Shown in pieces: positions 1-5,084 of a stretch of DNA of 5,084 nt. The stretch is taken from contig CAMAHZ010000099.1 in assembly GCA_945834965.1 (NCBI GenBank), positions 1-5,084 of the forward strand, written 5' to 3'. A program made the translations under genes and the position numbers. How positions within the stretch are numbered: position 1 is the stretch's first letter; every line of letters begins with the position of its first letter. This DNA comes from an uncultured Clostridia bacterium. GTDB lineage: Bacteria > Bacillota > Clostridia > Christensenellales > Borkfalkiaceae. The notes beneath the pieces are model-generated. The model made no database searches and had not been told where the DNA came from. It saw nothing but the letters and a program-made list of their open reading frames with translations.

Positions 1-461
1 GCGCGTAAAAAGTCGTTTGCAACCTGAGTGTCGGGGAAATACTTTGCGTTTGCAACGAACCTGTATTCGTAGAGTTTGTCGTTTATGCTAAGGTCTGCCT
101 TATCTTCGTCACCTTCAACAACGGAAGTGCTATAAATTAACACGCCGTCCTTTTCGCTTAGCTTCTTCACGTCTAAATTCTTGAACTTTTCGTCGGACGC
201 TTTTACAGCCTCCATATATTCAAGCGAAACCATATCTTGGAAACGGAAGGTTTTACCGTCGGGATAGACCGAACCTTTGCCAGGGTATTCCATAGTGAAA
301 TACAGCTGATAGGTAAGCTTGGAAGGGTTGACGACGAACATCGTCAAAACCGTGCCGATAAGTAGAGCCGCAATGGTTATGGCAAGCACTATCCATTTCC
401 TGTTAAAAATTACTTTGAAAAAGTCTCCGATAGAAAGCAGCCCCTTCTCTTCTTCTTCCAT
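1..461 (-). CDS. Wzz/chain-length-determinant-like membrane protein, N-terminal part (truncated by window edge)
   Basis: The visible 153 codons run from an ATG at 461 to the left edge and continue outside the window. The protein starts with an acidic tail (MEEEEKG). A short amphipathic stretch ending in NRKW (about residues 11-23) follows, then one strong transmembrane segment (about 24-44) and a soluble part beginning with a strand-like stretch, YQLYFTMEY. This layout (short cytoplasmic N-terminus, RKW just before the first membrane helix, extracytoplasmic alpha/beta domain) is that of Wzz/CapA-type polysaccharide co-polymerases, which set chain length in surface polysaccharide export. The second membrane helix and any kinase partner would lie outside the window, so the family call is an inference. 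The start is well supported: AAGGAG lies 6 nt upstream (468-473), and a near-consensus promoter sits at 514-542. Another single-pass-anchored extracytoplasmic protein is possible. Confidence 0.55.
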   Translation of the reverse strand, partial: MEEEEKGLLSIGDFFKVIFNRKWIVLAITIAALLIGTVLTMFVVNPSKLTYQLYFTMEYPGKGSVYPDGKTFRFQDMVSLEYMEAVKASDEKFKNLDVKKLSEKDGVLIYSTSVVEGDEDKADLSINDKLYEYRFVANAKYFPDTQVANDFLR

Positions 462-467
462 AAAATG

Positions 468-473
468 CTCCTT
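468..473 (-). promoter_or_regulatory. Shine-Dalgarno site of the Wzz-like gene
   Basis: On the minus strand the sequence is AAGGAG, six bases before the ATG at 461. It is the strongest ribosome binding site in the window and fixes the start of this gene. Confidence 0.8.
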
Positions 474-513
474 AAAAACAATATGCTATTATATAATAAA
501 ACTATACACTGTT

Positions 514-542
514 ATTATACATTTTTAGTTTTAGTCCGTCAA
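514..542 (-). promoter_or_regulatory. Sigma-A-type promoter of the Wzz-like gene
   Basis: The minus strand carries TTGACG (542-537), exactly 17 bases, then a perfect TATAAT (519-514). Transcription should begin near 507, giving a leader of roughly 45 nt before the ATG at 461. The spacer contains the direct repeat ACTAAAA-ACTAAAA. With only one mismatch in the two boxes, this looks like a strong housekeeping promoter. It lies just beyond the terminator at 590-628, so the downstream gene is a separate transcription unit from leuA-lgt. Confidence 0.8.
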
Positions 543-589
543 CATAATTCGACAAGATTAGTTTAAAAAATAATTTCCAAAAACAAGGC

Positions 590-628
590 AAAAAATACGA
601 CCTACGGTTGTCTTTGCGCAGGTCGTAT
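590..628 (-). terminator. Intrinsic terminator of the leuA-lgt unit
   Basis: Nine bases after the lgt stop codon, the minus strand has ATACGACCT (628-620), a 16-base loop, and the exact complement AGGTCGTAT (603-595), followed directly by a run of T ending near 590. A perfect 9-bp stem with a U tract in the reading direction is the standard Rho-independent form. In the plus direction the stem is followed only by GC and an interrupted T run, so it acts mainly on minus-strand transcripts. Confidence 0.88.
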
Positions 629-636
629 GCTTATTT

Positions 637-1602
637 TTATTCTAAATTATTCTTATCTTCTTCCCCTTTTTCTTCGGGCAAATCGGGCGTTATTTGGGGG
701 ATATCCCGGGGGCAATCTTCGATTTGCACGTCGGCAGCTACGCCCTTTTCACCTGAAACTGCCTTTGCCTTTTTCTCCCTTACGGGCGGTTGCAATTCGG
801 GGTGTTTCATAAGTTTTACGAATATATATTTTTCTAAGAAAATGAAACCGATACCGCCGACTACCATCACGATTGACCAGAACTGCGAAGGCGTAAGCCC
901 GGGGATAAACTCTCCCCTGTAGTCGTTTCTAACGTATTCGATTATAAATCTCCACACGCCGTAGGCAATCATATACAAGGGGAAATTATAGTTGAATTTA
1001 AACTTGAAATACAAAATCGCCATAATGAGCGAGAGTGCGGCAAGGAATATACATTCCCAAAGCTGTGTGGGTACTACCTTGGTTGCAACCGAGTTGCCCG
1101 AATACATAAAAATTCCGTACCAGGCGTCCGTTTCGCCGCCGTGGCAGCAACCGAACATAGTGCAGCCAAGCCTTCCGAAAGAGTGAGCAATCGTAATGCC
1201 GATGGGAATAAAAGGTATCGAATCGGAAAGCGTTGCGTTCATATTGTTTTGCAAAAGCTTGCTCTTTGCCCTGGGCGCAATGACGTAGATATACAGATTC
1301 CACACGATTAAAAAGCTGGATACGCCGCCCAAAAGTCCGCCGTAGAAGGTCATTGACTTCAAGTCGAACCCGTTGCCCGCAATAACGTTATATATACCCT
1401 GCACTACCGCCGCCATAAACACGCCGAAAGCCGTTGCGCCTGCGCCTATTAAAAGCGTTTTATCAATAGCTTCTTCGTTGTAGTTTTTCTTTGTCATAGT
1501 GACTAAAAGAAATACGAAACAACAAATTATGCCTACACCCATACACAGGCCGTACGGCCATACGGATAGGCTTCCTATATTAAATAAAGGTCCGTTAATC
1601 AT
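637..1602 (-). CDS. lgt: Prolipoprotein diacylglyceryl transferase (Lgt) family membrane protein, divergent active site
   Basis: Canonical Lgt moves a diacylglyceryl group from phosphatidylglycerol to the lipobox cysteine of prolipoproteins. This 321-residue polytopic protein shows the family framework: PYGL (Tyr17, matching E. coli Tyr26), a GG-rich motif after residue 84, HSFGRLG at 140-146 (Arg144, matching Arg143), and WRFIIEYVR at 217-225 (Arg218, Glu222 and Arg225, matching Arg239, Glu243 and Arg246). Several canonical residues differ: the family HGG is YGG at 87-89, and the GN...E segment after the signature arginine is GC...C, with Cys147, Cys152, Cys153 and His154. After the last membrane segment (about 240-262) comes a charged, low-complexity tail of some 55 residues, which the usual 260-300-residue proteins lack. 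It starts 15 bp after leuA, with a weak AGGT site 6 nt before the ATG, so it is probably co-transcribed with leuA. Family membership is clear; true Lgt activity is uncertain, and it may be a paralogue. Confidence 0.85.
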   Translation of the reverse strand: MINGPLFNIGSLSVWPYGLCMGVGIICCFVFLLVTMTKKNYNEEAIDKTLLIGAGATAFGVFMAAVVQGIYNVIAGNGFDLKSMTFYGGLLGGVSSFLIVWNLYIYVIAPRAKSKLLQNNMNATLSDSIPFIPIGITIAHSFGRLGCTMFGCCHGGETDAWYGIFMYSGNSVATKVVPTQLWECIFLAALSLIMAILYFKFKFNYNFPLYMIAYGVWRFIIEYVRNDYRGEFIPGLTPSQFWSIVMVVGGIGFIFLEKYIFVKLMKHPELQPPVREKKAKAVSGEKGVAADVQIEDCPRDIPQITPDLPEEKGEEDKNNLE

Positions 1603-1617
1603 ATCTTTACCTATACC

Positions 1618-3279
1618 TTACTTTGCCGCAAGCAGATTGTTGACTGCCGAAGTTAAAGCCTTATACGAGCTTTTGATAATATCGTCGTCCACGCCTGCGC
1701 CGAAATAGGTCTTGCCGTTAAATTCTACGCCTACGTAGGAAATTGCCTGCGAACCCGAACCGTCCGTCAAGGCGTGCTGTTCGTAACCCGTAAGCACGTA
1801 GTCCACGCCGAACTGCTGTTTTATTGCGTTTGAAACGGCGTCAAGCCTGCCGTTACCGTCTGCCATAACGACGGTTTTTGCGCCGTTGCAGTTAAACGTG
1901 ACAGCCGCTTCTATACCGCTTATCTGGCGGAAATGGCACTCGGATATGTCGAAAAATTTTCTGGGGATAAGATAGTTCTGCGCGAAAATTGCGTAAACTT
2001 CCGCCGCCTTGAGCTCCTTATGCGCTTTATCGGAGACGTCTTTAACCTTGTAGCCCATATCTTCCTTCATCTTTCTGGGCATATCTATGCCGTAGTTGGA
2101 GAGCATTATATAGCCTACGCCGCCCTTGCCCGATTGAGAGTTGATACGGATAACGTCGCTGTCGTACTCCCTACCCAAATCGGTGGGGTCGACGGGAAGG
2201 TAGGGAACGTCCCAAACCTGCCTATCGTTCTTCTGCCTGAACGACATACCTTTTGCGATTGCGTCCTGATGCGAACCCGAGAATGCGGCAAACACTAATT
2301 CGCCGGCATAGGGCTGACGGGGGCTTACAGGCATATTCGTAAACGTCTTGTAGACTGACGTTACGTAGGGCATTGAGTTGAAGTTTAATTTAGGGTCTAC
2401 GCCCTGAGAGTACATATTGCCTGCAAGGGTGATTATATCGACGTTGCCCGTCCTTTCGCCGTTGCCAAAGAGCGTACCTTCTATTCTGTCCGCACCCGCC
2501 AAAAGACCGAACTCTGCCGCCGCAACGCCGCACCCTCTGTCGTTGTGGGGATGCAAAGATATTACCACGTTTTCGCGGTATTTGATATGCTTGTGGATAT
2601 ACTCGACCTGCTGTGCGTACACGTGGGGCATAGCGTTTTCCACGGTGGCAGGAAGGTTGATTATAGCCTTTCTGTCTGCGGTGGGCTGCCATACGTCCAA
2701 CACGGCGTTTACTACTTCCAACGCATAGTCGGGCTCGGTACCCGTGAAAGATTCGGGGGAATACTCGAAGCGGAAGCTTTCGCCCGCTTCTTCGGTGAGC
2801 TGTTTTAATAGCTTTGCGCCTTCTATTGCAATGCGCTTAATCTCTTCCTTGTCCTTGCTAAAGACCTGCTCTCTTTGAGCGACGGAAGTGGAATTATAGA
2901 CGTGCACGATTGCGTTCTTTGCGCCCTTTAAGGCGTCGAAAGTCTTTCTTATAATGTGCTCTCTCGCCTGAGTTAAAACCTGCACGGTTACGTCGTCGGG
3001 AATTAAATTCTCTTCGATTAGCTTTCTTAAAAACTCGTACTCGGTATTGCTTGCGGCGGGGAAGCCCACTTCAATCTCTTTAAATCCCAGCTCGCACAAC
3101 AGCTTGAAAAATTCAACCTTAGTGTCTAACGACATAGGTTCGATAAGGCTTTGATTGCCGTCCCTTAAATCGACCGAGCACCATACGGGCGCGGCGGAAA
3201 CATAGTCCTTTGCCGCCCAGTCAAAGCACTTTTCGGGGGGTAATATATACTGTCTTTTGTACTTGTTTACGTTCTGCAT
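1618..3279 (-). CDS. leuA: 2-isopropylmalate synthase
   Basis: LeuA condenses acetyl-CoA with 2-ketoisovalerate to give 2-isopropylmalate, the committed step of leucine synthesis in the cytoplasm. Numbered from the ATG at 3279 (553 residues), the catalytic TIM barrel carries APVWCSVDLRDGNQ at 30-43 (metal and substrate residues), NLPATVE near 208-214, HPHND at 243-247 (metal histidines) and GNGERTGNVD at 272-281. The C-terminal leucine-sensing domain spans about 446-553 and includes DGNGRLDAVSNAI at 474-486. APVWCSVDLRDGNQ places it in the longer LeuA class shared with actinobacteria and yeast, usually about 550-570 residues, so it is full length. An in-frame ATG at 3318 would add 13 residues. 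I prefer 3279 because 3318 lies only about 6 nt from the predicted transcription start and the extra codons form a hairpin, whereas 3279 has a weak GGTG 5 nt upstream. It leads a two-gene unit with the lgt-like gene. Confidence 0.95.
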   Translation of the reverse strand: MQNVNKYKRQYILPPEKCFDWAAKDYVSAAPVWCSVDLRDGNQSLIEPMSLDTKVEFFKLLCELGFKEIEVGFPAASNTEYEFLRKLIEENLIPDDVTVQVLTQAREHIIRKTFDALKGAKNAIVHVYNSTSVAQREQVFSKDKEEIKRIAIEGAKLLKQLTEEAGESFRFEYSPESFTGTEPDYALEVVNAVLDVWQPTADRKAIINLPATVENAMPHVYAQQVEYIHKHIKYRENVVISLHPHNDRGCGVAAAEFGLLAGADRIEGTLFGNGERTGNVDIITLAGNMYSQGVDPKLNFNSMPYVTSVYKTFTNMPVSPRQPYAGELVFAAFSGSHQDAIAKGMSFRQKNDRQVWDVPYLPVDPTDLGREYDSDVIRINSQSGKGGVGYIMLSNYGIDMPRKMKEDMGYKVKDVSDKAHKELKAAEVYAIFAQNYLIPRKFFDISECHFRQISGIEAAVTFNCNGAKTVVMADGNGRLDAVSNAIKQQFGVDYVLTGYEQHALTDGSGSQAISYVGVEFNGKTYFGAGVDDDIIKSSYKALTSAVNNLLAAK

Positions 3280-3291
3280 AAAAACACCAAA

Positions 3292-3313
3292 GGCTTTAAA
3301 AATATTTAAAGCC
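3292..3313 (-). repeat. Perfect inverted repeat (hairpin) at the 5' end of the leuA mRNA
   Basis: GGCTTTAAA and TTTAAAGCC (9 bp each) flank a 4-base loop. On the minus strand the hairpin is followed by TTTGGTGTTTTT and then the preferred leuA ATG at 3279. From the promoter at 3331-3359, it would form within about 12 nt of the 5' end of the mRNA. It could protect the 5' end, sit next to the weak ribosome site as a translational control, or act as a short attenuator. If translation started at 3318 it would instead encode residues 3-9. No leader peptide or T-box fits in so short a leader. Confidence 0.6.
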
Positions 3314-3330
3314 GTCATTATATTTGAATA

Positions 3331-3359
3331 ATTATACCATATTATTAGATAATATGCAA
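3331..3359 (-). promoter_or_regulatory. Promoter of the leuA-lgt unit
   Basis: The minus strand shows TTGCAT (3359-3354), 17 bases, then a perfect TATAAT (3336-3331). Transcription should begin near 3323-3325, about 45 nt before the preferred leuA start. The upstream MATE gene ends at 3383, only 23 bp before the -35 box, and no hairpin-plus-T-run terminator is visible between them. The unit may therefore be read both from here and by read-through. Confidence 0.75.
3338..3356 (-). promoter_or_regulatory. Operator-like palindrome in the leuA promoter spacer
   Basis: CATATTAT and ATAATATG, a perfect 8-bp inverted repeat with a 3-base centre (CTA), start inside the -35 box and end two bases before the -10 box. 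A dimeric repressor bound here would block RNA polymerase. The region is very AT-rich, so chance palindromes are more likely than usual. I know of no named regulator with this site. Confidence 0.45.
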
Positions 3360-3382
3360 CTAAATGAAATATAATTAAACTT

Positions 3383-4780
3383 TCAAATAATGGCAGTATT
3401 GCGTTCTTTTTTCTTCCTTAAGCAGGGAATGAAGATATAGAAAGCTATCGCTATGCACATACTTATCGACCAGCCGATTGCCCACGCCCAGCATACGCCT
3501 GAAAAGCCCATTCCTACGCCCACCAAAATATAGACGAAGGCAACCCTTAAGCCAAGGTCTGTAAAGGTTGAAATCGTAAAGCCGAGATTGCCGCCGCACC
3601 CCCTTACCGCGCCGTCGGAGATAATCTTAACGCACACCGCAGGCAGGAACGCCGCAACTATGCGCATGAACAGCATAGAGCAGTTTATCGCTTCTTCCGT
3701 TATGGATTCGGGGCTGATAAAGAGCATTGTCAGTTGATAGGGGATAATCTCGCACAAAATCAAGAAGATTAGGCTGACCGTCATTGCGTAGCTAAGCATT
3801 GCGATATATCCCTGCCTTATACGCTTGTATTCCCCTGCCGCTTTGTTCTGAGAGCAGTAGTTTGCCCAGCCGCCGTTCATATGCCCCACGCCCACGTTTG
3901 CAATCTGCACGAGCTTAAAGCCCGTGGTAAAGCCCGCAGCCGCGTCCATACTAATCATATTAATGCGCTTTTGAACGAAGAAATTGCCGACGGACACGAA
4001 GCTTTGCTGCAGTATTACGGGTATGGAAGTAAACAACAAATCTTTACTGATTGATTTATTAAAGAGCTTTGGTTTCTCTTCACAGCGGATATATTTTAAC
4101 TTGTTTATAAGCACCGCAACCGTTAAAACGCAGGAGAGAGCCTGCGAGATAAATGTCGCCCAAGCGGCGCCTGCTACGCCCATATATAATACGCAGACGA
4201 ATAAGAAGTCTAACCCGACGTTTACTACGGACGAAAATACTAAAAACAGAAAGGGCGTTTTGGAATCACCCAACGCAGAACTTATTCCGCACCCGATATT
4301 ATATAAAAACACGAACGGCATAGAGCCCGTATAGATATATAGGTAGGTCAAGCTATCGCCCATAACGGCTTGGTCGGTGACGTCTAAAAGGTACATAGAC
4401 GGCTTTGCTAAACCGAAGCCGAGCGCCATTACCACCGCACACATAACCGAGAAGGTTATTATCGAAGTGTTGATGGTTTCCTTGACCTTTAAATTGTTTT
4501 TTGCACCGAAATATTTGGCAACTATAACCGAGCAACCGCCTTCTGCGCCGAATGCAAACGCGAGCAGAATGTTAATCATAGTAGTCGCTTCACCGACGGC
4601 GGTCAGCGCAATCTGCCCGTTTTGGGCAAAGTTGCCAACTACCAAAAGGTCGACGAGCGAATAGGCTTGCTGCACCATTGCAGAGCCCAAAAGCGGCAGG
4701 GAATATAAAAGTAAAACCTTCCACACGTTGCCGCAAGTTAAATCTACAGTCTTTTTAGACTTGATACCTTGTGATTTCAT
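3383..4780 (-). CDS. MATE-family multidrug/organic cation efflux transporter
   Basis: This 465-residue integral membrane protein fits the 440-470 residues and twelve-helix plan of MATE exporters, which use a Na+ or H+ gradient to expel cationic drugs or metabolites. The N-terminal half opens with GNVWKVLLLYSLPLLGSAMVQ at 17-37, followed by the family stretch SLVDLLVVGNF at 41-51. A loop and helix GDSKTPFLFL at 171-180 leads into NVGLDFLFV, typical of the bacterial NorM/MepA/DinF groups. The second half repeats the fold, with SIPVILQQSFVSVGNFF at 252-268, RGCGG at 393-397 and GFSGVCWAWAIGWSIS at 425-440. A basic tail RKKKER follows the last helix. The substrate cannot be read from sequence. 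The ATG at 4780 is preferred because the short polar N-terminus is usual for the family and the next Met is inside helix 1, yet no Shine-Dalgarno is present and a -10 box ends only 9 nt upstream. It precedes leuA by about 100 bp on the same strand. Confidence 0.93.
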   Translation of the reverse strand: MKSQGIKSKKTVDLTCGNVWKVLLLYSLPLLGSAMVQQAYSLVDLLVVGNFAQNGQIALTAVGEATTMINILLAFAFGAEGGCSVIVAKYFGAKNNLKVKETINTSIITFSVMCAVVMALGFGLAKPSMYLLDVTDQAVMGDSLTYLYIYTGSMPFVFLYNIGCGISSALGDSKTPFLFLVFSSVVNVGLDFLFVCVLYMGVAGAAWATFISQALSCVLTVAVLINKLKYIRCEEKPKLFNKSISKDLLFTSIPVILQQSFVSVGNFFVQKRINMISMDAAAGFTTGFKLVQIANVGVGHMNGGWANYCSQNKAAGEYKRIRQGYIAMLSYAMTVSLIFLILCEIIPYQLTMLFISPESITEEAINCSMLFMRIVAAFLPAVCVKIISDGAVRGCGGNLGFTISTFTDLGLRVAFVYILVGVGMGFSGVCWAWAIGWSISMCIAIAFYIFIPCLRKKKERNTAII

Positions 4781-4789
4781 ACGACGAAT

Positions 4790-4817
4790 ATTATAACACT
4801 TTGTTTTTTAAAAGCAA
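4790..4817 (-). promoter_or_regulatory. Promoter of the MATE gene
   Basis: On the minus strand, TTGCTT (4817-4812), 16 bases, then TATAAT (4795-4790). An alternative TTGCTT at 4821-4816 gives a poorer 20-base spacing. The predicted start lies around 4785-4780, at or a few bases before the ATG at 4780, so the transcript would have little or no leader. Confidence 0.6.
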
Positions 4818-4841
4818 GCAAGGCAAGGGGTAAACGAGCAT

Positions 4842-4903
4842 AAAAAAACAGACAGCCGCAATTTTGTTTTACTGCTCGAGCTGTAAAACAGACAGGCTAT
4901 CTG
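4842..4903 (-). terminator. Nested hairpin with U7 tract, probable terminator of the upstream gene
   Basis: In the minus-strand RNA, CAGAUAGCC (4903-4895) pairs with GGCUGUCUG (4857-4849) over 9 bp, including one G-U pair, and is followed at once by seven U (4848-4842). In the plus-strand RNA the G-U pair would be a C-A mismatch, so the structure favours minus-strand transcription. The 37-base interior holds a second hairpin (4866-4889). The first arm can instead pair with UGUCUG (4894-4889) in a smaller hairpin followed by UUUU. It lies about 100 nt after the stop of the partial gene at 5004 and before the MATE promoter, which suits a terminator. A regulatory leader of a longer MATE transcript is less likely but possible. 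Confidence 0.65.
4866..4889. repeat. 24-bp near-perfect palindrome inside the terminator loop
   Basis: GTTTTAC and GTAAAAC (7 bp) flank the self-complementary core GCTCGAGC, with a single T-T (A-A on the minus strand) mismatch on each side of the core. As RNA it would be a 7-bp stem with a mismatch and short inner pairs. As DNA it is symmetric enough to be a protein site, though its position inside a larger hairpin suggests a structural role. Confidence 0.6.
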
Positions 4904-4906
4904 CAA

Positions 4907-4918
4907 GTTTATTTAAAC
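4907..4918. repeat. Short AT-rich inverted repeat
   Basis: GTTTA and TAAAC are separated by TT. It is one of several small inverted repeats in the 4842-4976 gap. Too short to assign a role. Confidence 0.25.
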
Positions 4919-4958
4919 GAGAGTTTTTCCGCCCCCGTTTTTGGCGTGATGATAAAGC

Positions 4959-4976
4959 AATCACCTGAAGGTGATT
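4959..4976. repeat. Inverted repeat downstream of the partial gene
   Basis: AATCACCT and AGGTGATT form a perfect 8-bp inverted repeat with a 2-base centre. On the minus strand it begins 27 bases after the stop codon at 5004 and is followed by GCTTTATC, a poor T run, so it is at best a weak terminator. An extra GTGAT copy at 4946-4950 can compete for the ATCAC arm at 4960-4964. Confidence 0.5.
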
Positions 4977-5003
4977 AAATATTGCGACGGTTGTTTTAAA
5001 GCG

Positions 5004-5084
5004 CTAATTTTGGTGCAAACCTAAACCGTTATTTGCGGTGTATAGGTCAAACTCTTCGTCAATATCAAACTCCGAGTCGTCGTC
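5004..5084 (-). CDS. C-terminal end of an unidentified acidic protein (truncated by window edge)
   Basis: Reading leftward from the right edge, 26 codons are open to a TAG at 5006-5004. They encode an acidic stretch, DDDSEFDIDEEFDLYTANN, followed by GLGLHQN. Dense Asp/Glu followed by a short neutral end is typical of flexible C-terminal tails. Codon choice (GAC, TAC, TTC-poor, AAC/AAT mixed) resembles the other genes. A second frame stays open for 20 codons and gives a Thr/Ser-rich peptide, so the frame choice is an inference, supported by the acidic composition and by hairpins following the stop. The family cannot be recognised from this tail. Confidence 0.45.
   Translation of the reverse strand, partial: DDDSEFDIDEEFDLYTANNGLGLHQN

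Noticed and set aside
543..589. Possible small gene or RNA between the terminator and the Wzz-like promoter
   Set aside because: The stretch is only 47 bases of AT-rich sequence with no start, ribosome site or structure.
608..922. Open plus-strand frame of 104 codons opposite the lgt-like gene
   Set aside because: It lies antisense to a clear family protein, starts inside a terminator stem, and has a Ser/Pro/Phe-rich composition typical of a reverse-frame shadow.
1933..2298. Plus-strand frame of 121 codons opposite leuA
   Set aside because: It lies wholly antisense to conserved leuA sequence, with no ribosome site or recognisable motif.
3280..3330. T-box or leader-peptide attenuator for leuA
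   Set aside because: The predicted leader is only about 45 nt, too short for a T-box, and it contains no run of leucine codons in a small reading frame.
3984..4334. Plus-strand frame of 116 codons opposite the MATE gene
   Set aside because: It overlaps conserved transporter sequence in antisense and has no promoter or ribosome site.
4842..4976. CRISPR-like repeat array
   Set aside because: The repeats are short, differ from one another, and have no regular spacer pattern; only one 11-mer occurs twice.
4781..5003. Riboswitch controlling the MATE gene
   Set aside because: I recognise no known aptamer core. The best promoter lies downstream of the hairpins, so they would not be in the MATE transcript. 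Kept only as a testable alternative.

Overview
The window reads as ordinary chromosomal DNA from an uncultured-type, low-to-moderate GC Bacillota (Clostridia-like) bacterium. Supporting signs are very AT-rich gaps with near-consensus sigma-A-type promoters, short Shine-Dalgarno sites, a Clostridia-type LeuA, and an Lgt-family protein carrying the GC-rich-in-Cys signature seen in some Clostridia. The assignment rests on gene style only; no rRNA or other marker is present. All genes lie on the minus strand and therefore read from right to left.

From right to left: (i) 5004-5084 is the acidic C-terminal end of an unidentified protein cut by the window edge. (ii) 4781-5003 is a gap rich in inverted repeats, with a nested hairpin followed by seven U at 4842-4903 (a probable terminator) and a compact promoter at 4790-4817. 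(iii) 3383-4780 encodes a MATE-family multidrug/organic-cation exporter whose ATG lies so close to the promoter that the mRNA may be leaderless. (iv) 3277-3382 is a short gap holding the leuA promoter, which has a palindrome between its -35 and -10 boxes and a 9-bp hairpin just upstream of the preferred leuA start. (v) 1618-3279 encodes 2-isopropylmalate synthase (leuA), the first step of leucine synthesis. (vi) 637-1602, 15 bp further on, encodes an Lgt-family membrane protein lacking several canonical Lgt residues. (vii) 590-628 is a clear intrinsic terminator closing the leuA-lgt unit. (viii) 514-542 is a near-consensus promoter driving a membrane-anchored Wzz/chain-length-determinant-like protein whose N-terminal 153 codons (3-461) are visible.

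Functionally, leuA and the lgt-like gene look like one transcription unit with one promoter and one terminator. No terminator is visible between the MATE gene and the leuA promoter, so read-through is possible. There is no CRISPR array, transposase, tRNA, rRNA, phage gene or recognisable riboswitch. I did not find a convincing new multi-gene system. The items most worth a second look are the divergent Lgt-family active site, the operator-like palindrome in the leuA promoter, the possibly leaderless MATE mRNA, and the competing hairpins at 4842-4976.
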